DNA of 43,031 nt from Ruminiclostridium sp. (GCA_017435425.1 JAFSFC010000010.1:1-43031); one strand, 5' to 3'. Positions 32,704 through 42,941 are shown, counted from the stretch's first letter. The notes: a model not told the origin generated them from the sequence alone. Translations and numbers: made by a program.

Positions 32704-33777
32704 ATGGCAAAAGAACTGATCAAAGGCAACGAGGCCCTGGCAGAATCCTGCCTGCGTGCCGGCTGCAGATTTTTCAGCGGCTACCCCATCACTCCCCAGT
32801 CCGATATCCTGGAGTATCTGAGCTGGCGTATGGATGAACTGGGCGGCAGCTGCGTCCAGACCGAGTCCGAGCTGGCCGGCATCAACATGCTCTTCGGCGC
32901 AGCCTCCGCTGGCGCCCGTGCACTGACCACCACCTCCGGCCCCGGCTTCTCCCTGAAGCAGGAGGGCATCTCCTACCTGTGCGCCAGCGACGTGCCCGCT
33001 GTCATCGCCAACGTTCAGCGCATCGGCGCCGGTCTGGGCGATATCTTCGTGGGCCAGGGCGACTACTGGCAGATCACCCGCGGCGGCGGTCACGGTGACT
33101 ACCGCACCCTGGTCCTGGCACCCGCCAGCGTCCAGGAGACCGCTGACCTGGCTTACATCTCCTTCGACCTGGCAGAGAAGTACCGCCACCCCGTCATCAT
33201 CGCCACCGACGGCACCATCGGCGAGATGATGGAGAGCGTAGAGCTGCCCCCCATGAAGGAGCACGACATCGACAAGTATGACTGGGCCATCCGTCCCCGT
33301 CAGGAGGGGGAGAAGCAGAGAGTCATCTGGAACCGCTTCTGGGACCTGGGCAATGACGAGTACCCCATCTACCTGGTCAACAAGTACAAGGAGATGGAGG
33401 AAAACGAGCAGCGCTGGGAATGTGTCCAGACCGAGGACGCCGAGATCGTCCTGGTGGCCTACGGCATCAGCTCCCGTGTCTGCAAGTCCGCCGTCATCCG
33501 TGCCCGCAAGGAGGGCATCAAGCTGGGTCTGCTGCGCCCCATCACCCTGTGGCCCTACCCCAAGAAGGCCTTTGAGGCCCTGGGCCCCCAGGTGAAGGCA
33601 TTCCTGGACGTGGAAATGAACATCCTGGGCCAGATGACCGACGACATCATCCTGGCTGACGGCAACCGCCATCCCGTGGAATTCTACGGCGAGTACTGGC
33701 ACACCATTGACGAGAACAAGATCCTGGCCAAGGTCAAGGAAATGTTAGAAAAGTATGAAGGAGGCGGTAAAGCATGA
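32704..33777 (+). CDS. 2-oxoacid:ferredoxin oxidoreductase, alpha subunit
   Basis: The 357-residue product starts at the ATG after AAGGAGG. It matches the pyrimidine-binding/transketolase-like alpha subunit (KorA/VorB type). Signature segments are GNEALAESCLRAGCRFFSGYPITPQSDILEYL, the glutamate-bearing TESELAGINM that contacts thiamine diphosphate, and TTTSGPGFSL. It overlaps the beta gene by four bases (ATGA), showing translational coupling. With the other subunits it oxidatively decarboxylates a 2-oxoacid to acyl-CoA and CO2. The neighbouring aminotransferase and CoA-transferase favour amino-acid-derived 2-oxoacids over 2-oxoglutarate, by inference. Confidence 0.92.
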   Translation: MAKELIKGNEALAESCLRAGCRFFSGYPITPQSDILEYLSWRMDELGGSCVQTESELAGINMLFGAASAGARALTTTSGPGFSLKQEGISYLCASDVPAVIANVQRIGAGLGDIFVGQGDYWQITRGGGHGDYRTLVLAPASVQETADLAYISFDLAEKYRHPVIIATDGTIGEMMESVELPPMKEHDIDKYDWAIRPRQEGEKQRVIWNRFWDLGNDEYPIYLVNKYKEMEENEQRWECVQTEDAEIVLVAYGISSRVCKSAVIRARKEGIKLGLLRPITLWPYPKKAFEALGPQVKAFLDVEMNILGQMTDDIILADGNRHPVEFYGEYWHTIDENKILAKVKEMLEKYEGGGKA

Positions 33778-34517
33778 ATTTTAAAGCATCCAAGCACATC
33801 GATTTAAACCAGCAGGCCTCCTGGTGCCCCGGCTGCGGCCACGGCATCATCTGCCGCATCATCACCGACGCAGCTGACAAGCTGGGGGTGGGTGACCGCA
33901 TCGTCACCGTGGACGACGTGGCCTGCGGCCAGTTTGGCCAGTACGCCATGGACTACAACTCCATCATGGGTGCCCACGGCCGTGTTGTCGCTACTGCGGC
34001 AGGCGTGAAGCGGGCCCGCCCCGACGCCCTGCTCATCGCCCGTCCCGGCGATGGCTCCGCCTACAGCATCGGCATCGAGTCCACCATCTCCTGCGCCATG
34101 CGCAACGAAAATATCCTGACCATCGTCATCAACAACTCCGTCTTCGGCATGACCGGCGGCCAGATGTCCCCTGCTACCCTCTACGGCATGAAGACCTCCA
34201 CCTCTCCCTTCGGCCGCACCGCCGAGCGGAACGGCAGCATGATGGACATCACCAAGCTGCTGGGTCAGACCGATATCGCCTACCTGGCACGCTGCTCTGT
34301 AGACAGCATCGCCAACATCAACAAGACCCAGAAATGCATCGAAAAGGCACTGAAGAAGCAGATGAACGGCGAGGGTTTCTGCCTGGTGGAGATCCTGAGC
34401 CCCTGCCCCACCAACTGGAAGCTCACCCCCGAGCAGTCCATGGAGTTCATCCGCAACACCCAGAGCAAGGCTCTGCCCCTGGGCGAATTCATTGACAAGG
34501 GAGGCAACGAAGCATGA
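33774..34517 (+). CDS. 2-oxoacid:ferredoxin oxidoreductase, beta (TPP) subunit
   Basis: The 247-residue product holds the thiamine diphosphate site: CPGCGHG at the N-terminus, GDGSAYSIG and the paired NNSVFGMTGGQ. The beta subunit of these enzymes binds TPP and magnesium and carries out the decarboxylation. It overlaps alpha upstream and gamma downstream by four bases each. The GDGS sequence replaces the commoner GDGD; this variant still keeps the first metal-binding aspartate. Confidence 0.92.
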   Translation: MNFKASKHIDLNQQASWCPGCGHGIICRIITDAADKLGVGDRIVTVDDVACGQFGQYAMDYNSIMGAHGRVVATAAGVKRARPDALLIARPGDGSAYSIGIESTISCAMRNENILTIVINNSVFGMTGGQMSPATLYGMKTSTSPFGRTAERNGSMMDITKLLGQTDIAYLARCSVDSIANINKTQKCIEKALKKQMNGEGFCLVEILSPCPTNWKLTPEQSMEFIRNTQSKALPLGEFIDKGGNEA

Positions 34518-35056
34518 TTGAAGTCATCTGTTCCGGTTTCGGCGGCCAGGGCGTCCTGGTGGCCGGCATGATCCTGGCTGATGCAGGCATGGAGGCCGGC
34601 AAGAACGTCTCCTGGTACCCCTCCTACGGCTTTGAAATGCGCGGCGGCGCTGCCAACTGCGACGTGAAGATCAGCGACGAGGAGATCCCCAGCCCCTACT
34701 GCCTGGAACCCGACGTGGTCTACACCCTGAACGAGCAGGCCATCGACACCTATGAGAGCCGCCTGAAGCCCGGCGGTGTCCTGCTGGTCAACAGCTCTCT
34801 GGTCTCCGAGGGCCGCACCTACCGTGACGACATCATCGTCATTAAGGTCCCCGCCACCGACATCGCCACCGAGCTGAAGAACCCCAAGGGCACCAACATC
34901 GTCATGCTGGGCGCCCTGGCCTGCGCCTCCAATAAGTATGACGAGGACGAGATGCGGGCCGCTGTGGAGCACTACTTTGGTAAGAAGGGCAAGAACAACC
35001 CCAAGAATACCGAGTGCTTCAACCGGGGCGCTGAGGCAGCAAGGAGCCAGTTATAA
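34514..35056 (+). CDS. 2-oxoacid:ferredoxin oxidoreductase, gamma subunit
   Basis: The 180-residue product shows the gamma-subunit signature GFGGQGVLVAGMILADA near the N-terminus and YPSYGFEMRGGAANCDV. This subunit helps to bind CoA in related enzymes. Its stop overlaps the CoA-transferase start by one base (TAATG), which ties that gene into the same operon. Confidence 0.92.
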   Translation: MIEVICSGFGGQGVLVAGMILADAGMEAGKNVSWYPSYGFEMRGGAANCDVKISDEEIPSPYCLEPDVVYTLNEQAIDTYESRLKPGGVLLVNSSLVSEGRTYRDDIIVIKVPATDIATELKNPKGTNIVMLGALACASNKYDEDEMRAAVEHYFGKKGKNNPKNTECFNRGAEAARSQL

Positions 35057-36288
35057 TGGAAGAAAAAAAGATGAGACTGCCCCTGGAGGGCGTCAAGGTC
35101 GTGGAAATGGGCACCGTGGTGGCAGCCCCCACCACCGCCCGTGTCCTGGCCTCCTATGGCGCCGACGTCATCAAGGTGGAGACCCTGGACGGCGACGTGA
35201 TGCGTCAGGCCGGCACCCACGAGTTCACCCCCTATGAAGATGACCTGAACCCCCTGTTCACCGTCCATAACAGCGGCAAGAAGTTCATCTCCCTGAACTT
35301 CAAGACCGCTGAGGGCAAGAAGGTCCTGCTGGACCTGCTGAAGGATGCTGACGTGTTCATCACCAACGTCCGGGAGCAGTCCCTGGTCCGCAATGGCCTG
35401 GACTACGAGACCATGAAGGAACACAACCCCGGCCTGATCTACGCCCACTTCCTGGGCTACGGTGAGACCGGCCCCGCCGCTAACAACCCCGGCTTCGACA
35501 TCAGCGCCTTCTGGCTGCGCTCCGGCCCTCTGGCCGACTGGTCCACCGAGGGCTCCTTCCCCTTCCTGCCCACCTACGCCTTCGGCGACATGGCCACCAG
35601 CTCTGCCTTCCTGTCCGGCATCCTGATGGCCCTGTATGCCAAGAAGGAGACCGGCCTGGGCACCAAGGTGGGCACCTCCCTCTTCGCCAGCGGCATCTGG
35701 TGCAACGCCATCGGCGTGGTCCAGACCCAGTTCGAGCGGAAGGACCTGAACCCCGAACCCCTGCGCCCCACTGACCCCTTCAACCAGACCTACCTGTGCA
35801 AGGACGGCCGCTGGATCGGCGTCTACTGCAACGAGTACGTCATGGACAAGGAGAAGATCTCCAAGCTCTTCGGCATCGAGTGGATCTGTGACGATCCCCG
35901 CTGTGCCACCATCGACACCCTCCAGAAGACCAACGCCATCGAGGAGGTCATCACCCAGTGCAACGAGATCTTCCTGACCAAGACCGCCGCTGAGTGGAGA
36001 GAGATCTTCTCCACCAACAATGTGGCCTGCGAGATCATGAAGAAGTCCCACGAGGTCAGCAAGGACCCCCAGGCCATCGAAAACGGCTACGTGGTCCCCG
36101 TGGAATTCCCCGACGCCGACAAGACCACCGTGATGCTCCCCAATCCCCCCGTCTGGTTCAGCGACTACGGCCGCAAGGAGTACAAGCCCACCGGCCCCCT
36201 GGGAGAGGACACCGACGAGATCCTGACCTCTATGGGCTACACCCCCGAGCAGATCGCCGCCATGAAGGAAGCCGGCGCTGTTCACTAA
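35056..36288 (+). CDS. Class III (CaiB/BaiF) CoA-transferase
   Basis: The 410-residue product has the N-terminal LEGVKVVEMGTVVAAPTTAR and GADVIKVE motifs and the catalytic aspartate in the YAFGDMATSS loop (D178, matching Asp169 of formyl-CoA transferase). Class III enzymes move CoA between carboxylic acids through an aspartyl anhydride. Together with the oxidoreductase it could recycle CoA from the acyl-CoA product to the next acid or load CoA on a substrate, as in reductive amino acid fermentation. The choice is open. Length is normal. A GGAGG site and ten bases separate it from the aminotransferase. Confidence 0.92.
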   Translation: MEEKKMRLPLEGVKVVEMGTVVAAPTTARVLASYGADVIKVETLDGDVMRQAGTHEFTPYEDDLNPLFTVHNSGKKFISLNFKTAEGKKVLLDLLKDADVFITNVREQSLVRNGLDYETMKEHNPGLIYAHFLGYGETGPAANNPGFDISAFWLRSGPLADWSTEGSFPFLPTYAFGDMATSSAFLSGILMALYAKKETGLGTKVGTSLFASGIWCNAIGVVQTQFERKDLNPEPLRPTDPFNQTYLCKDGRWIGVYCNEYVMDKEKISKLFGIEWICDDPRCATIDTLQKTNAIEEVITQCNEIFLTKTAAEWREIFSTNNVACEIMKKSHEVSKDPQAIENGYVVPVEFPDADKTTVMLPNPPVWFSDYGRKEYKPTGPLGEDTDEILTSMGYTPEQIAAMKEAGAVH

Positions 36289-36298
36289 GGAGGACCAC

Positions 36299-37456
36299 AT
36301 GAAGCACAAGTTTATCGCCAAGCGGTACTGGAAGGACCAGAGCACCGCCATGGGCCAGTCCGACGTGCTGGCCAAGTCCTTTGACGATGTCATCAACCTG
36401 AGCCTGGGTGACCCCGACCTCATCACCCACGAGCTCATCATCGACAAGGCCTTTGCCGATGCCAAGGCCGGTCACACCAAGTACACCGACTTCCGGGGTG
36501 ACCCCGAGCTCCGCCAGGAGATCGTGAAGTTCTATAAGGAAGAGTACAACATGGAGGTTGCCGACGAGGAGGTCTTCGTCTCCACCTCTGCCTGCATGGG
36601 CATGTACCTGGCCCTGGAGGCCATCCTGGACGACGGGGACGAGGTCATCATCCAGGCCCCCTACTTCACCCCCTACCCCCAGCAGGTGGAGCTGGCCCGG
36701 GGCATCCCCGTGGAACTGCCCACCTATGAGGAGGAGGACTTCCAGATCAGCACCGAGCGCATGGAGAGCCTCATCACCGAGCGCACCAAGGCCCTGGTCA
36801 TCAATTCCCCCTCCAACCCCACTGGCAACTGCCTGACCATGGAGACCATGGAGAAGATCGCCGCCATCGCAGAGAAGTACGACCTGGTGGTCATTGCGGA
36901 CGACATCTACACCGCCTTCAGCTACCAGAACCCCTTCGTGCCCTTTGCCTCCCTGCCCGGTATGCGGGAGCGGACCATCATCCTGAACTCCTTCTCCAAG
37001 AACTTCACCATGACCGGCTGGCGCCTGGGCAACATCATTGCCCCCGACTACATCATCAAGACCATCCAACAGATCAATGAGAACATGGTCTTCACCGCCC
37101 CCTCCGTCTCCCAGCGTGCGGGCATCTATGCCCTCCGCCACCGGAAGGAGATCCAGCCCGACATGGTGGAGGAGTACCGCAAGCGTATGTTCTACGCCGC
37201 CGAGCGGATCAACCAGATCCCCAAGCTCAGCGTGCTCTATCCCCCCAAGGGCGCCTTCTACCTCTTCGTGAACATCAAGAAGACCGGCCTGTCCAGCGTG
37301 GAGGCCTCCGACATGATCCTGCGGGAGGCCCATGTTCTCACCCTGCCCGGCAACGCCTTCGGCGCCTGCGGCGAGGGTTACGTCCGGATCGCCTGCACCT
37401 GCGGGGTGGACGTGCTGAAGGAGGCCTTTGACCGGATCGAGAAGGCCCTGAGCTGA
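36299..37456 (+). CDS. PLP-dependent class I/II aminotransferase
   Basis: The 385-residue fold-type I aminotransferase has NSPSNPTG (substrate/PLP contact), VIADDIYTAFSY (the aspartate that contacts PLP nitrogen) and the Schiff-base lysine K234 in NSFSKNFTMTGWRLG. The C-terminus GYVRIACTCGVDVL carries the conserved arginine for the substrate carboxylate. It is likely the first catabolic step, turning an amino acid into the 2-oxoacid used by the oxidoreductase in the same operon. Aromatic, branched-chain or aspartate-type substrates are all possible. It is the last gene before the transporter's own promoter. Confidence 0.92.
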   Translation: MKHKFIAKRYWKDQSTAMGQSDVLAKSFDDVINLSLGDPDLITHELIIDKAFADAKAGHTKYTDFRGDPELRQEIVKFYKEEYNMEVADEEVFVSTSACMGMYLALEAILDDGDEVIIQAPYFTPYPQQVELARGIPVELPTYEEEDFQISTERMESLITERTKALVINSPSNPTGNCLTMETMEKIAAIAEKYDLVVIADDIYTAFSYQNPFVPFASLPGMRERTIILNSFSKNFTMTGWRLGNIIAPDYIIKTIQQINENMVFTAPSVSQRAGIYALRHRKEIQPDMVEEYRKRMFYAAERINQIPKLSVLYPPKGAFYLFVNIKKTGLSSVEASDMILREAHVLTLPGNAFGACGEGYVRIACTCGVDVLKEAFDRIEKALS

Positions 37457-37517
37457 CTGCACCCGACAGACGAATGTATGCACCCCCAATATTCATGAAT
37501 ATTTATTCATTTATCTC

Positions 37518-37546
37518 TTGACTTTTGTGGACGGGGGTCGTATAAT
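37518..37546 (+). promoter_or_regulatory. Sigma-A promoter of the amino acid ABC transporter
   Basis: TTGACT at 37518-37523 and a perfect TATAAT at 37541-37546 are separated by 17 bases, about 45 bases before the binding-protein start. Confidence 0.88.
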
Positions 37547-37590
37547 CATACCATCAACAAGCCGCTGAACGGCGAAAACGAGGTATTCTT

Positions 37591-38439
37591 ATGAAAAACA
37601 TGAAAAAAATCCTTTGCGCTGTCCTCTCTCTCGTGATGGTGCTGTGCATGGCCGCCTGCGGCGGCGACACTTCCGCAGAGACCGAGACCCCCAGTGATTC
37701 CGCCGCTTCCGGTAAGATCGCTGAGATCCAGGAGAAGGGCCAGCTGGTGCTGGGTACCGCCTCCGGTTATCCTCCCTTTGAGTTCGTCAGCATGGAAAAC
37801 AACGGCGAAGTCATCGGCATCGACGTAGAACTGGCTCAGGCCATCGCCGACAAGCTGGGCGTTGAACTGGTGGTCCAGGACATGCCCTTTGGCGAGCTGA
37901 TCATGAACCTCAACAGCGGTGTCTGTGATATCGTCATCGCAGGTCTGCCCGAGACCCCTGAACGTGCCGAGATGGCCGACTTCTCCATGATCTACGTCAA
38001 TGACGAGCAGACCATCATCGTCCGTGCCGAGGATGCCGACAAGTACACCTCTCTGGAAGACTTCGAAGGCAAGACCGTGGATGTTGAGCTGGGCGCTTCC
38101 TCTGAGACCGTGGCAAGAGAAGAACTCCCCGGCGCCACTGTCAACGCCCTGTCTCTCATCGCTGACTGCTTCACCGAGCTCAGCCAGGGCAAGTGCGATG
38201 CCGTGGTCACCGGCATGGTGGTTGGCAAGCAGTACGTGGTCAACAACAGCGCTTATGCCGAACTGGCCGACATCGACTTTGTGAACAAGGATAAGCCCAC
38301 CCAGGCCTGCATCGCAAAGGGTGCCCCCGAGTTCCTGGAGCTGGTGAACGAAGTCATCAAGGAAAACCAGGACAACGGCAACTTCGACAAGTGGATCGAC
38401 CAGTACAGCGCACAGGCCAGCAAGGAAGCCCAGAGCTGA
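37591..38439 (+). CDS. Amino acid ABC transporter substrate-binding lipoprotein
   Basis: The 282-residue product has a lipoprotein signal peptide with the lipobox CMAAC (lipid anchor at C23). Next come a short Ser/Thr-rich linker and a bacterial extracellular solute-binding family 3 domain (KGQLVLGTASGYPPFEFVS, IDVELAQAIADKLGV, ADFSMIYVND). It captures a polar amino acid or related compound outside the membrane and delivers it to the permease encoded downstream. A hairpin after the gene may lower expression of the ATPase and permease relative to this protein. Confidence 0.93.
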   Translation: MKNMKKILCAVLSLVMVLCMAACGGDTSAETETPSDSAASGKIAEIQEKGQLVLGTASGYPPFEFVSMENNGEVIGIDVELAQAIADKLGVELVVQDMPFGELIMNLNSGVCDIVIAGLPETPERAEMADFSMIYVNDEQTIIVRAEDADKYTSLEDFEGKTVDVELGASSETVAREELPGATVNALSLIADCFTELSQGKCDAVVTGMVVGKQYVVNNSAYAELADIDFVNKDKPTQACIAKGAPEFLELVNEVIKENQDNGNFDKWIDQYSAQASKEAQS

Positions 38440-38471
38440 CCTATCCGCTGACATCCAGCAACATAAAAAGC

Positions 38472-38510
38472 ACTGGAAACGTGGTTTTCCCGCGTTTCCA
38501 GTTCTTTGCG
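38472..38510 (+). terminator. Attenuating hairpin between binding protein and ATPase genes
   Basis: ACTGGAAACG at 38472-38481 pairs with CGTTTCCAGT at 38493-38502, followed by TCTTTGCGTTT. The poor T run suggests partial termination, giving more binding protein than ATPase, or protection of the upstream mRNA. Confidence 0.65.
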
Positions 38511-38565
38511 TTTATCCCGCCCCTCCTTCCCCGGGGGGAATCTGAATAACAAGGTGATCACACAC

Positions 38566-39303
<738 letters not shown>

Positions 39304-39313
39304 GGAGGACACT

Positions 39314-40030
39314 ATGGGAATCATCAATGCTCTGACTTCTGTCGTTAACGTATTTGCAAAATACGACGACCTCTTTCTCCACGCCCTGCTGATGACGGTG
39401 ATGCTCTCTCTGGCCACCGTGCTTATCAGTAGTGTGCTGGGCAGCCTTATGGCCCTCATGAAGATCTCCGGCAACCCCATCCTCCGGGGCATCGCCACCG
39501 CCTACGTCTCCTTCATCCGGGGCACCCCCCTGATGGTGCAGATCTTTATGGTCTTCTACGGCCTGCCCCTGCTGGGCATCAACCTGCCCACCTTTGAGTT
39601 CATGGGCTCGGACTTCAGCCGCTTCTTCTCCGGTCTGCTGGCCCTGGTCATCAACAGTGTCGCCTACGTCTGCGAGATCGTCCGCGGCGGTATCCAGTCT
39701 ATCGACGAAGGCCAGATGGAGGCCGCCCGCAGCCTGGGCTTCAACAAGCGGCAGTCCATGACCTTCATCATTTTCCCCCAGGCCCTGAAGAACATCCTGC
39801 CCGCCCTGGGCAACGAGTTCGTCAGCGTCATCAAGGAGTCCTCTCAGGTCTCCATCATTGGCCTGGCCGAGCTGATGTACATCACCACCACCGTGCGCTC
39901 CATCAGCTTCCGCTCCTTCGAGCCCCTGCTCATCGTTTCCATCCTCTACTTCATCCTGACCTCGGTATGCTCCCTTCTTATCAAGAAGATGGAAAAGAAG
40001 CTGTCGGTCAGCAACCGCTCCTCCAACTAA
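39314..40030 (+). CDS. Amino acid ABC transporter permease (HisM/GlnP-like)
   Basis: The 238-residue membrane protein has five or more helices and the EAA loop typical of polar amino acid permeases (EAARSLGFNKRQSMTFIIFPQAL). The N-terminal part contains YVSFIRGTPLMVQIF, a hallmark of the HisM/GlnP family. It starts after AAGGAGG. One permease gene implies a homodimer. It completes the three-gene importer. Confidence 0.93.
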   Translation: MGIINALTSVVNVFAKYDDLFLHALLMTVMLSLATVLISSVLGSLMALMKISGNPILRGIATAYVSFIRGTPLMVQIFMVFYGLPLLGINLPTFEFMGSDFSRFFSGLLALVINSVAYVCEIVRGGIQSIDEGQMEAARSLGFNKRQSMTFIIFPQALKNILPALGNEFVSVIKESSQVSIIGLAELMYITTTVRSISFRSFEPLLIVSILYFILTSVCSLLIKKMEKKLSVSNRSSN

Positions 40031-40046
40031 GATATCCAAACATGAA

Positions 40047-40088
40047 AACAGGCTCGTATGCAGATGCATACGAGCCTGTTATATTTTT
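40047..40088. terminator. Bidirectional terminator between convergent operons
   Basis: AACAGGCTCGTATGCA at 40047-40062 pairs with TGCATACGAGCCTGTT at 40065-40080. T-rich runs lie on both outer sides, so it can end the transporter operon on the plus strand and the YfcC operon on the minus strand. Confidence 0.9.
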
Positions 40089-41490
40089 AATATCCGATGG
40101 CCAGACCAACGAGAAGCAGGCCGCTGGTGAGGATCAGATTCAGAATCTGGAACTTCCAGCTCCACTTGAACCAATCTCCATAGCTCACGTCCGCCAGGCC
40201 CAGGCTGATGAGCAGGACCGGGTTGGTGGGGTACAAGACATTGGAGAAGCCGTCGCCGAAGGCAAAGGCCAGGATACACAGCTGGGTGGAGATCCCAAAG
40301 ATCTGGGCCATGGGGACGATCAGAGGGATCAGCATGAAGGCCTTGGCAGAGCCGGAGGAGATGAAGAAGTTCATCACCAGAACGATCAGGTAGATGAACA
40401 GGATCACCGCCCACTCGGGCATGGTACCGGCCAGGTCCACCGCCCCGTGGAGGATGGTGTCCAGGACGTTGGCCTCCTCCAGGGTGAACTTGATGGAGGA
40501 GGCCATAAGGATCATGATGACCGCCGGGAAGATGCTCACCACGCCATCCCAGAAGGTCTTGGCCAGGGCCTTGCCTCCCATGCCGGAGACCAGGATGGAC
40601 ACGATACCCGCCGCCAGGAAGATAACTGCCACGATGATCATGGTGTAATCCTGGAGGGCTGGGATGAAGCCGGAGCAGAGGATCAGGGCGATGCCCACAC
40701 CCAGGATACCGGCAAAGCAGACCAGGCTTCTATCCATTCTGGGGTCTTTATGGAAGGTCTCCCCTGCCTGGACAAATTCGATAGGCTTTTCAATCTTTTT
40801 TGCATAGCTCCGGACAAAGGCCAGCAGAAGACCATAGATCAGTGCAAAGGCCAGAATGCGCATAGAGGGTCCGGAGAACATAGGAAGCCCCGCCAGCTGC
40901 TGGGCCACACCCACGGTGAAGGGGTTGCAGATGCCCGCCGCAAAACCACAGCCCACCGCCAGCAGGCTCATGCCCAGGCCGGTGAGGGCGTCCCAGCCCA
41001 ACTGAATGGCCAGAGCCACCACGATGGGGACCAGGGGCACGCACTCCTCAAAGGAGCCGATCATGGAACCCATGGCCATGAAAAACAGGATGATGATGGC
41101 CATGAGCTGATAGCGGACTCCGCTGAAGCGATGGGTGATCCTGTCCAGCATGTACTTCATCAGGCCGCAGTGGTCCAGGCTGTTGAACACACCGCCGATG
41201 ACCAGCAGAAAGGCAATGACTGCCAAAATGGTGGCGTTTCCCGGTGCCCCCAGCACCAGGAGGGGAGAGAGCAGCCACTTCCAGAAGGGGATGCCGCCCT
41301 CCACCGGGCTAAACCCGCTGGAGGTATCGATGATAAGGTTGCCGTTTTCATCGGGAATCCGGGCATAGGCACCACCAGGGACCACCAAGGTCAAGATGTA
41401 AGCGGCCACCATCAGCACAAAGATGACCACAATGGCCGTGAGAAAGGACCGGGTGCTGATATTCAGGCCCTTTTGTTTCTGTTCACTCAT
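40087..41490 (-). CDS. YfcC/DcuC-like anaerobic carrier protein
   Basis: The 467-residue integral membrane protein has about 12 hydrophobic helices. It belongs to the YfcC family (C4-dicarboxylate anaerobic carrier/ArcD-like superfamily). Visible marks are the N-terminal AYILTLVVPGGAYARIPDENG and the glycine-rich MAMGSMIGSFEECVPLVPI. Relatives include transporters proposed to carry C4-dicarboxylates, amino acids or short acids; the substrate is not settled by sequence. It overlaps the M20 peptidase gene by four bases (ATGA) and lies behind an AAGGAGG site inside that gene's end. This suggests import of a peptide or amidated compound that the peptidase then cuts. Confidence 0.85.
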   Translation of the reverse strand: MSEQKQKGLNISTRSFLTAIVVIFVLMVAAYILTLVVPGGAYARIPDENGNLIIDTSSGFSPVEGGIPFWKWLLSPLLVLGAPGNATILAVIAFLLVIGGVFNSLDHCGLMKYMLDRITHRFSGVRYQLMAIIILFFMAMGSMIGSFEECVPLVPIVVALAIQLGWDALTGLGMSLLAVGCGFAAGICNPFTVGVAQQLAGLPMFSGPSMRILAFALIYGLLLAFVRSYAKKIEKPIEFVQAGETFHKDPRMDRSLVCFAGILGVGIALILCSGFIPALQDYTMIIVAVIFLAAGIVSILVSGMGGKALAKTFWDGVVSIFPAVIMILMASSIKFTLEEANVLDTILHGAVDLAGTMPEWAVILFIYLIVLVMNFFISSGSAKAFMLIPLIVPMAQIFGISTQLCILAFAFGDGFSNVLYPTNPVLLISLGLADVSYGDWFKWSWKFQILNLILTSGLLLVGLAIGY

Positions 41491-42812
41491 AAAGAGGCCT
41501 CCTTGATCACATAGCGGTAGAAGTCCACAGCAGGGGCCAGAGCAGAGAGATCCACGTTCTCGTCGATGCCGTGGATGCTGTCCAGCTGCTGGTCACTGAT
41601 GAGGAAGGGGGTAAACCGCAGGCAGTGGTCGCAGACCCGACCGAAGAACCGGCTGTCGCTGGCCCCGGTCATCACATAGGGGGAGGTCTTTACCCCGGGA
41701 AACACTTCCGTCACCGCCCGTTCCACCAGGCGGAAGGCGTCGCTGGTATGGTCGGACAAGGGAGACGGGAAGCCCGGGTCCAAAACCTGGGTCTCGATGT
41801 CAAACTGTTTGGCCAGGTCAGAAATGACTTTGATGCTGTCCGGCCCTCCCTGATGGTGGGAGTAGCGCATATTGCCGATGACCCAGGCCTCCTGGGGCAG
41901 AACGTTGGTCCCCTGGGAGCCGGAGGCCATGGTGAAGGCGATGGTGGTTTTCAGCATGGCGTTGGCCGTGCCGGACACCAGGGGCATCACCTTCAGGAGC
42001 AGACCCCGGAACAGCCGGGAGTGACCCAAAACCAGCTTCATAGGGCCGGACATGGAGGTGGACAGACAGGAGAACATGGCGTGGATGGTGGGAGAGATCT
42101 CCGCCTGGAACAGGTTGGCCTTCTCCACCGCCACCATGAACTTGCCCAGGCGGACTAAAGGCGTGTTCTTTCCAGGGGTGGATGCGTGTCCCCCGGAGGA
42201 GCGGGCGATGAACTTCAGGTCAGCACAGCCCTTCTCCCCCACGCCCACCATGGCGAAGGTCCCCTTGGCTCCACCGATTGGCTCGGTTAGGATCATCCCT
42301 CCCTCGTCCAGGACCATGGCAAAACGGATGCCCCGGTCCTGAAGGACCTGGGAGATCCGGTCGCCGCCGGAGCCTGTCTGCTCCTCGGTACAGGTGGACA
42401 GGAAATAAATGTCCTGGTTGGGAACGAACCCCTCCCCTGCCAGGTCATCAGCCGCCCGGAGCATGGCCCACAGACCGCCCTTGGTGTCCAGGGTGCCACG
42501 ACCCCAGAGCTTGCCGTCGGCAACGGTACCGGAAAAGGGCGGGTGGGTCCACTGACCGGGAGCCTCTACCACATCATGGTGGTTCATGAGCAGGATGGGC
42601 AGGCCATCCCCATTTCCCTTCCAGCGAAGGAGAAAACTGCCGTCGAAGTCCTCATAGGTGCAGACGGCAAAGAGATGGGGAAAGAGTTCCCCCAGCAGAG
42701 TATGAAATTGATAGAATTTGGTCTTGTTCGGCTGCTCCGGGGTAGAGATGGTCTCCATTTGGATCATCCGGGCCAGCTCAGCTGCGTATGGTTCGGTGCG
42801 TGGGTCCAGCAT
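41487..42812 (-). CDS. M20 family zinc metallopeptidase (CPS1-like)
   Basis: The 441-residue product has the M20 metal and catalytic motifs in order: LMNHHDVVEAPG (first zinc ligand and catalytic Asp), GRGTLDTKGG (bridging Asp), CTEEQTGSGG (catalytic Glu and zinc ligand), and a late histidine region (GIDENVDLSAL). It is longer than small dipeptidases and resembles the carboxypeptidase S/aminoacylase-like branch. No signal peptide is seen, so it acts in the cytoplasm, releasing amino acids from dipeptides or N-acyl amino acids. It heads the operon with the YfcC-like carrier; GAGGG precedes the ATG. Confidence 0.9.
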   Translation of the reverse strand: MLDPRTEPYAAELARMIQMETISTPEQPNKTKFYQFHTLLGELFPHLFAVCTYEDFDGSFLLRWKGNGDGLPILLMNHHDVVEAPGQWTHPPFSGTVADGKLWGRGTLDTKGGLWAMLRAADDLAGEGFVPNQDIYFLSTCTEEQTGSGGDRISQVLQDRGIRFAMVLDEGGMILTEPIGGAKGTFAMVGVGEKGCADLKFIARSSGGHASTPGKNTPLVRLGKFMVAVEKANLFQAEISPTIHAMFSCLSTSMSGPMKLVLGHSRLFRGLLLKVMPLVSGTANAMLKTTIAFTMASGSQGTNVLPQEAWVIGNMRYSHHQGGPDSIKVISDLAKQFDIETQVLDPGFPSPLSDHTSDAFRLVERAVTEVFPGVKTSPYVMTGASDSRFFGRVCDHCLRFTPFLISDQQLDSIHGIDENVDLSALAPAVDFYRYVIKEASL

Positions 42813-42845
42813 GGGGATCCCTCATTTCTTATGTATAGTCGAATT

Positions 42846-42874
42846 ATTATACCGTGTAGTATATAGATAGTCAA
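42846..42874 (-). promoter_or_regulatory. Sigma-A promoter of the M20/YfcC operon
   Basis: On the minus strand TTGACT (42874-42869) is followed after 17 bases by a perfect TATAAT (42851-42846), about 35 bases before the start codon. Confidence 0.9.
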
Positions 42875-42941
42875 TGAGATCCCCTCGGCGTTTGCTTATG
42901 TGTGATAAAGAAGCAATAGAAGTGCAAAAAATTTTGCCGTT

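Noticed and set aside
34972..36465. Long antisense frame over the CoA-transferase and oxidoreductase gamma genes
   Set aside because: High GC at third positions opens antisense frames; the plus-strand genes have family motifs and coupled starts.
39967..41514. 515-codon plus-strand frame antisense to the YfcC-like carrier
   Set aside because: Its product would be an unnatural His/Gln/Asp-rich chain, whereas the minus strand encodes a clear membrane carrier coupled to the M20 gene.
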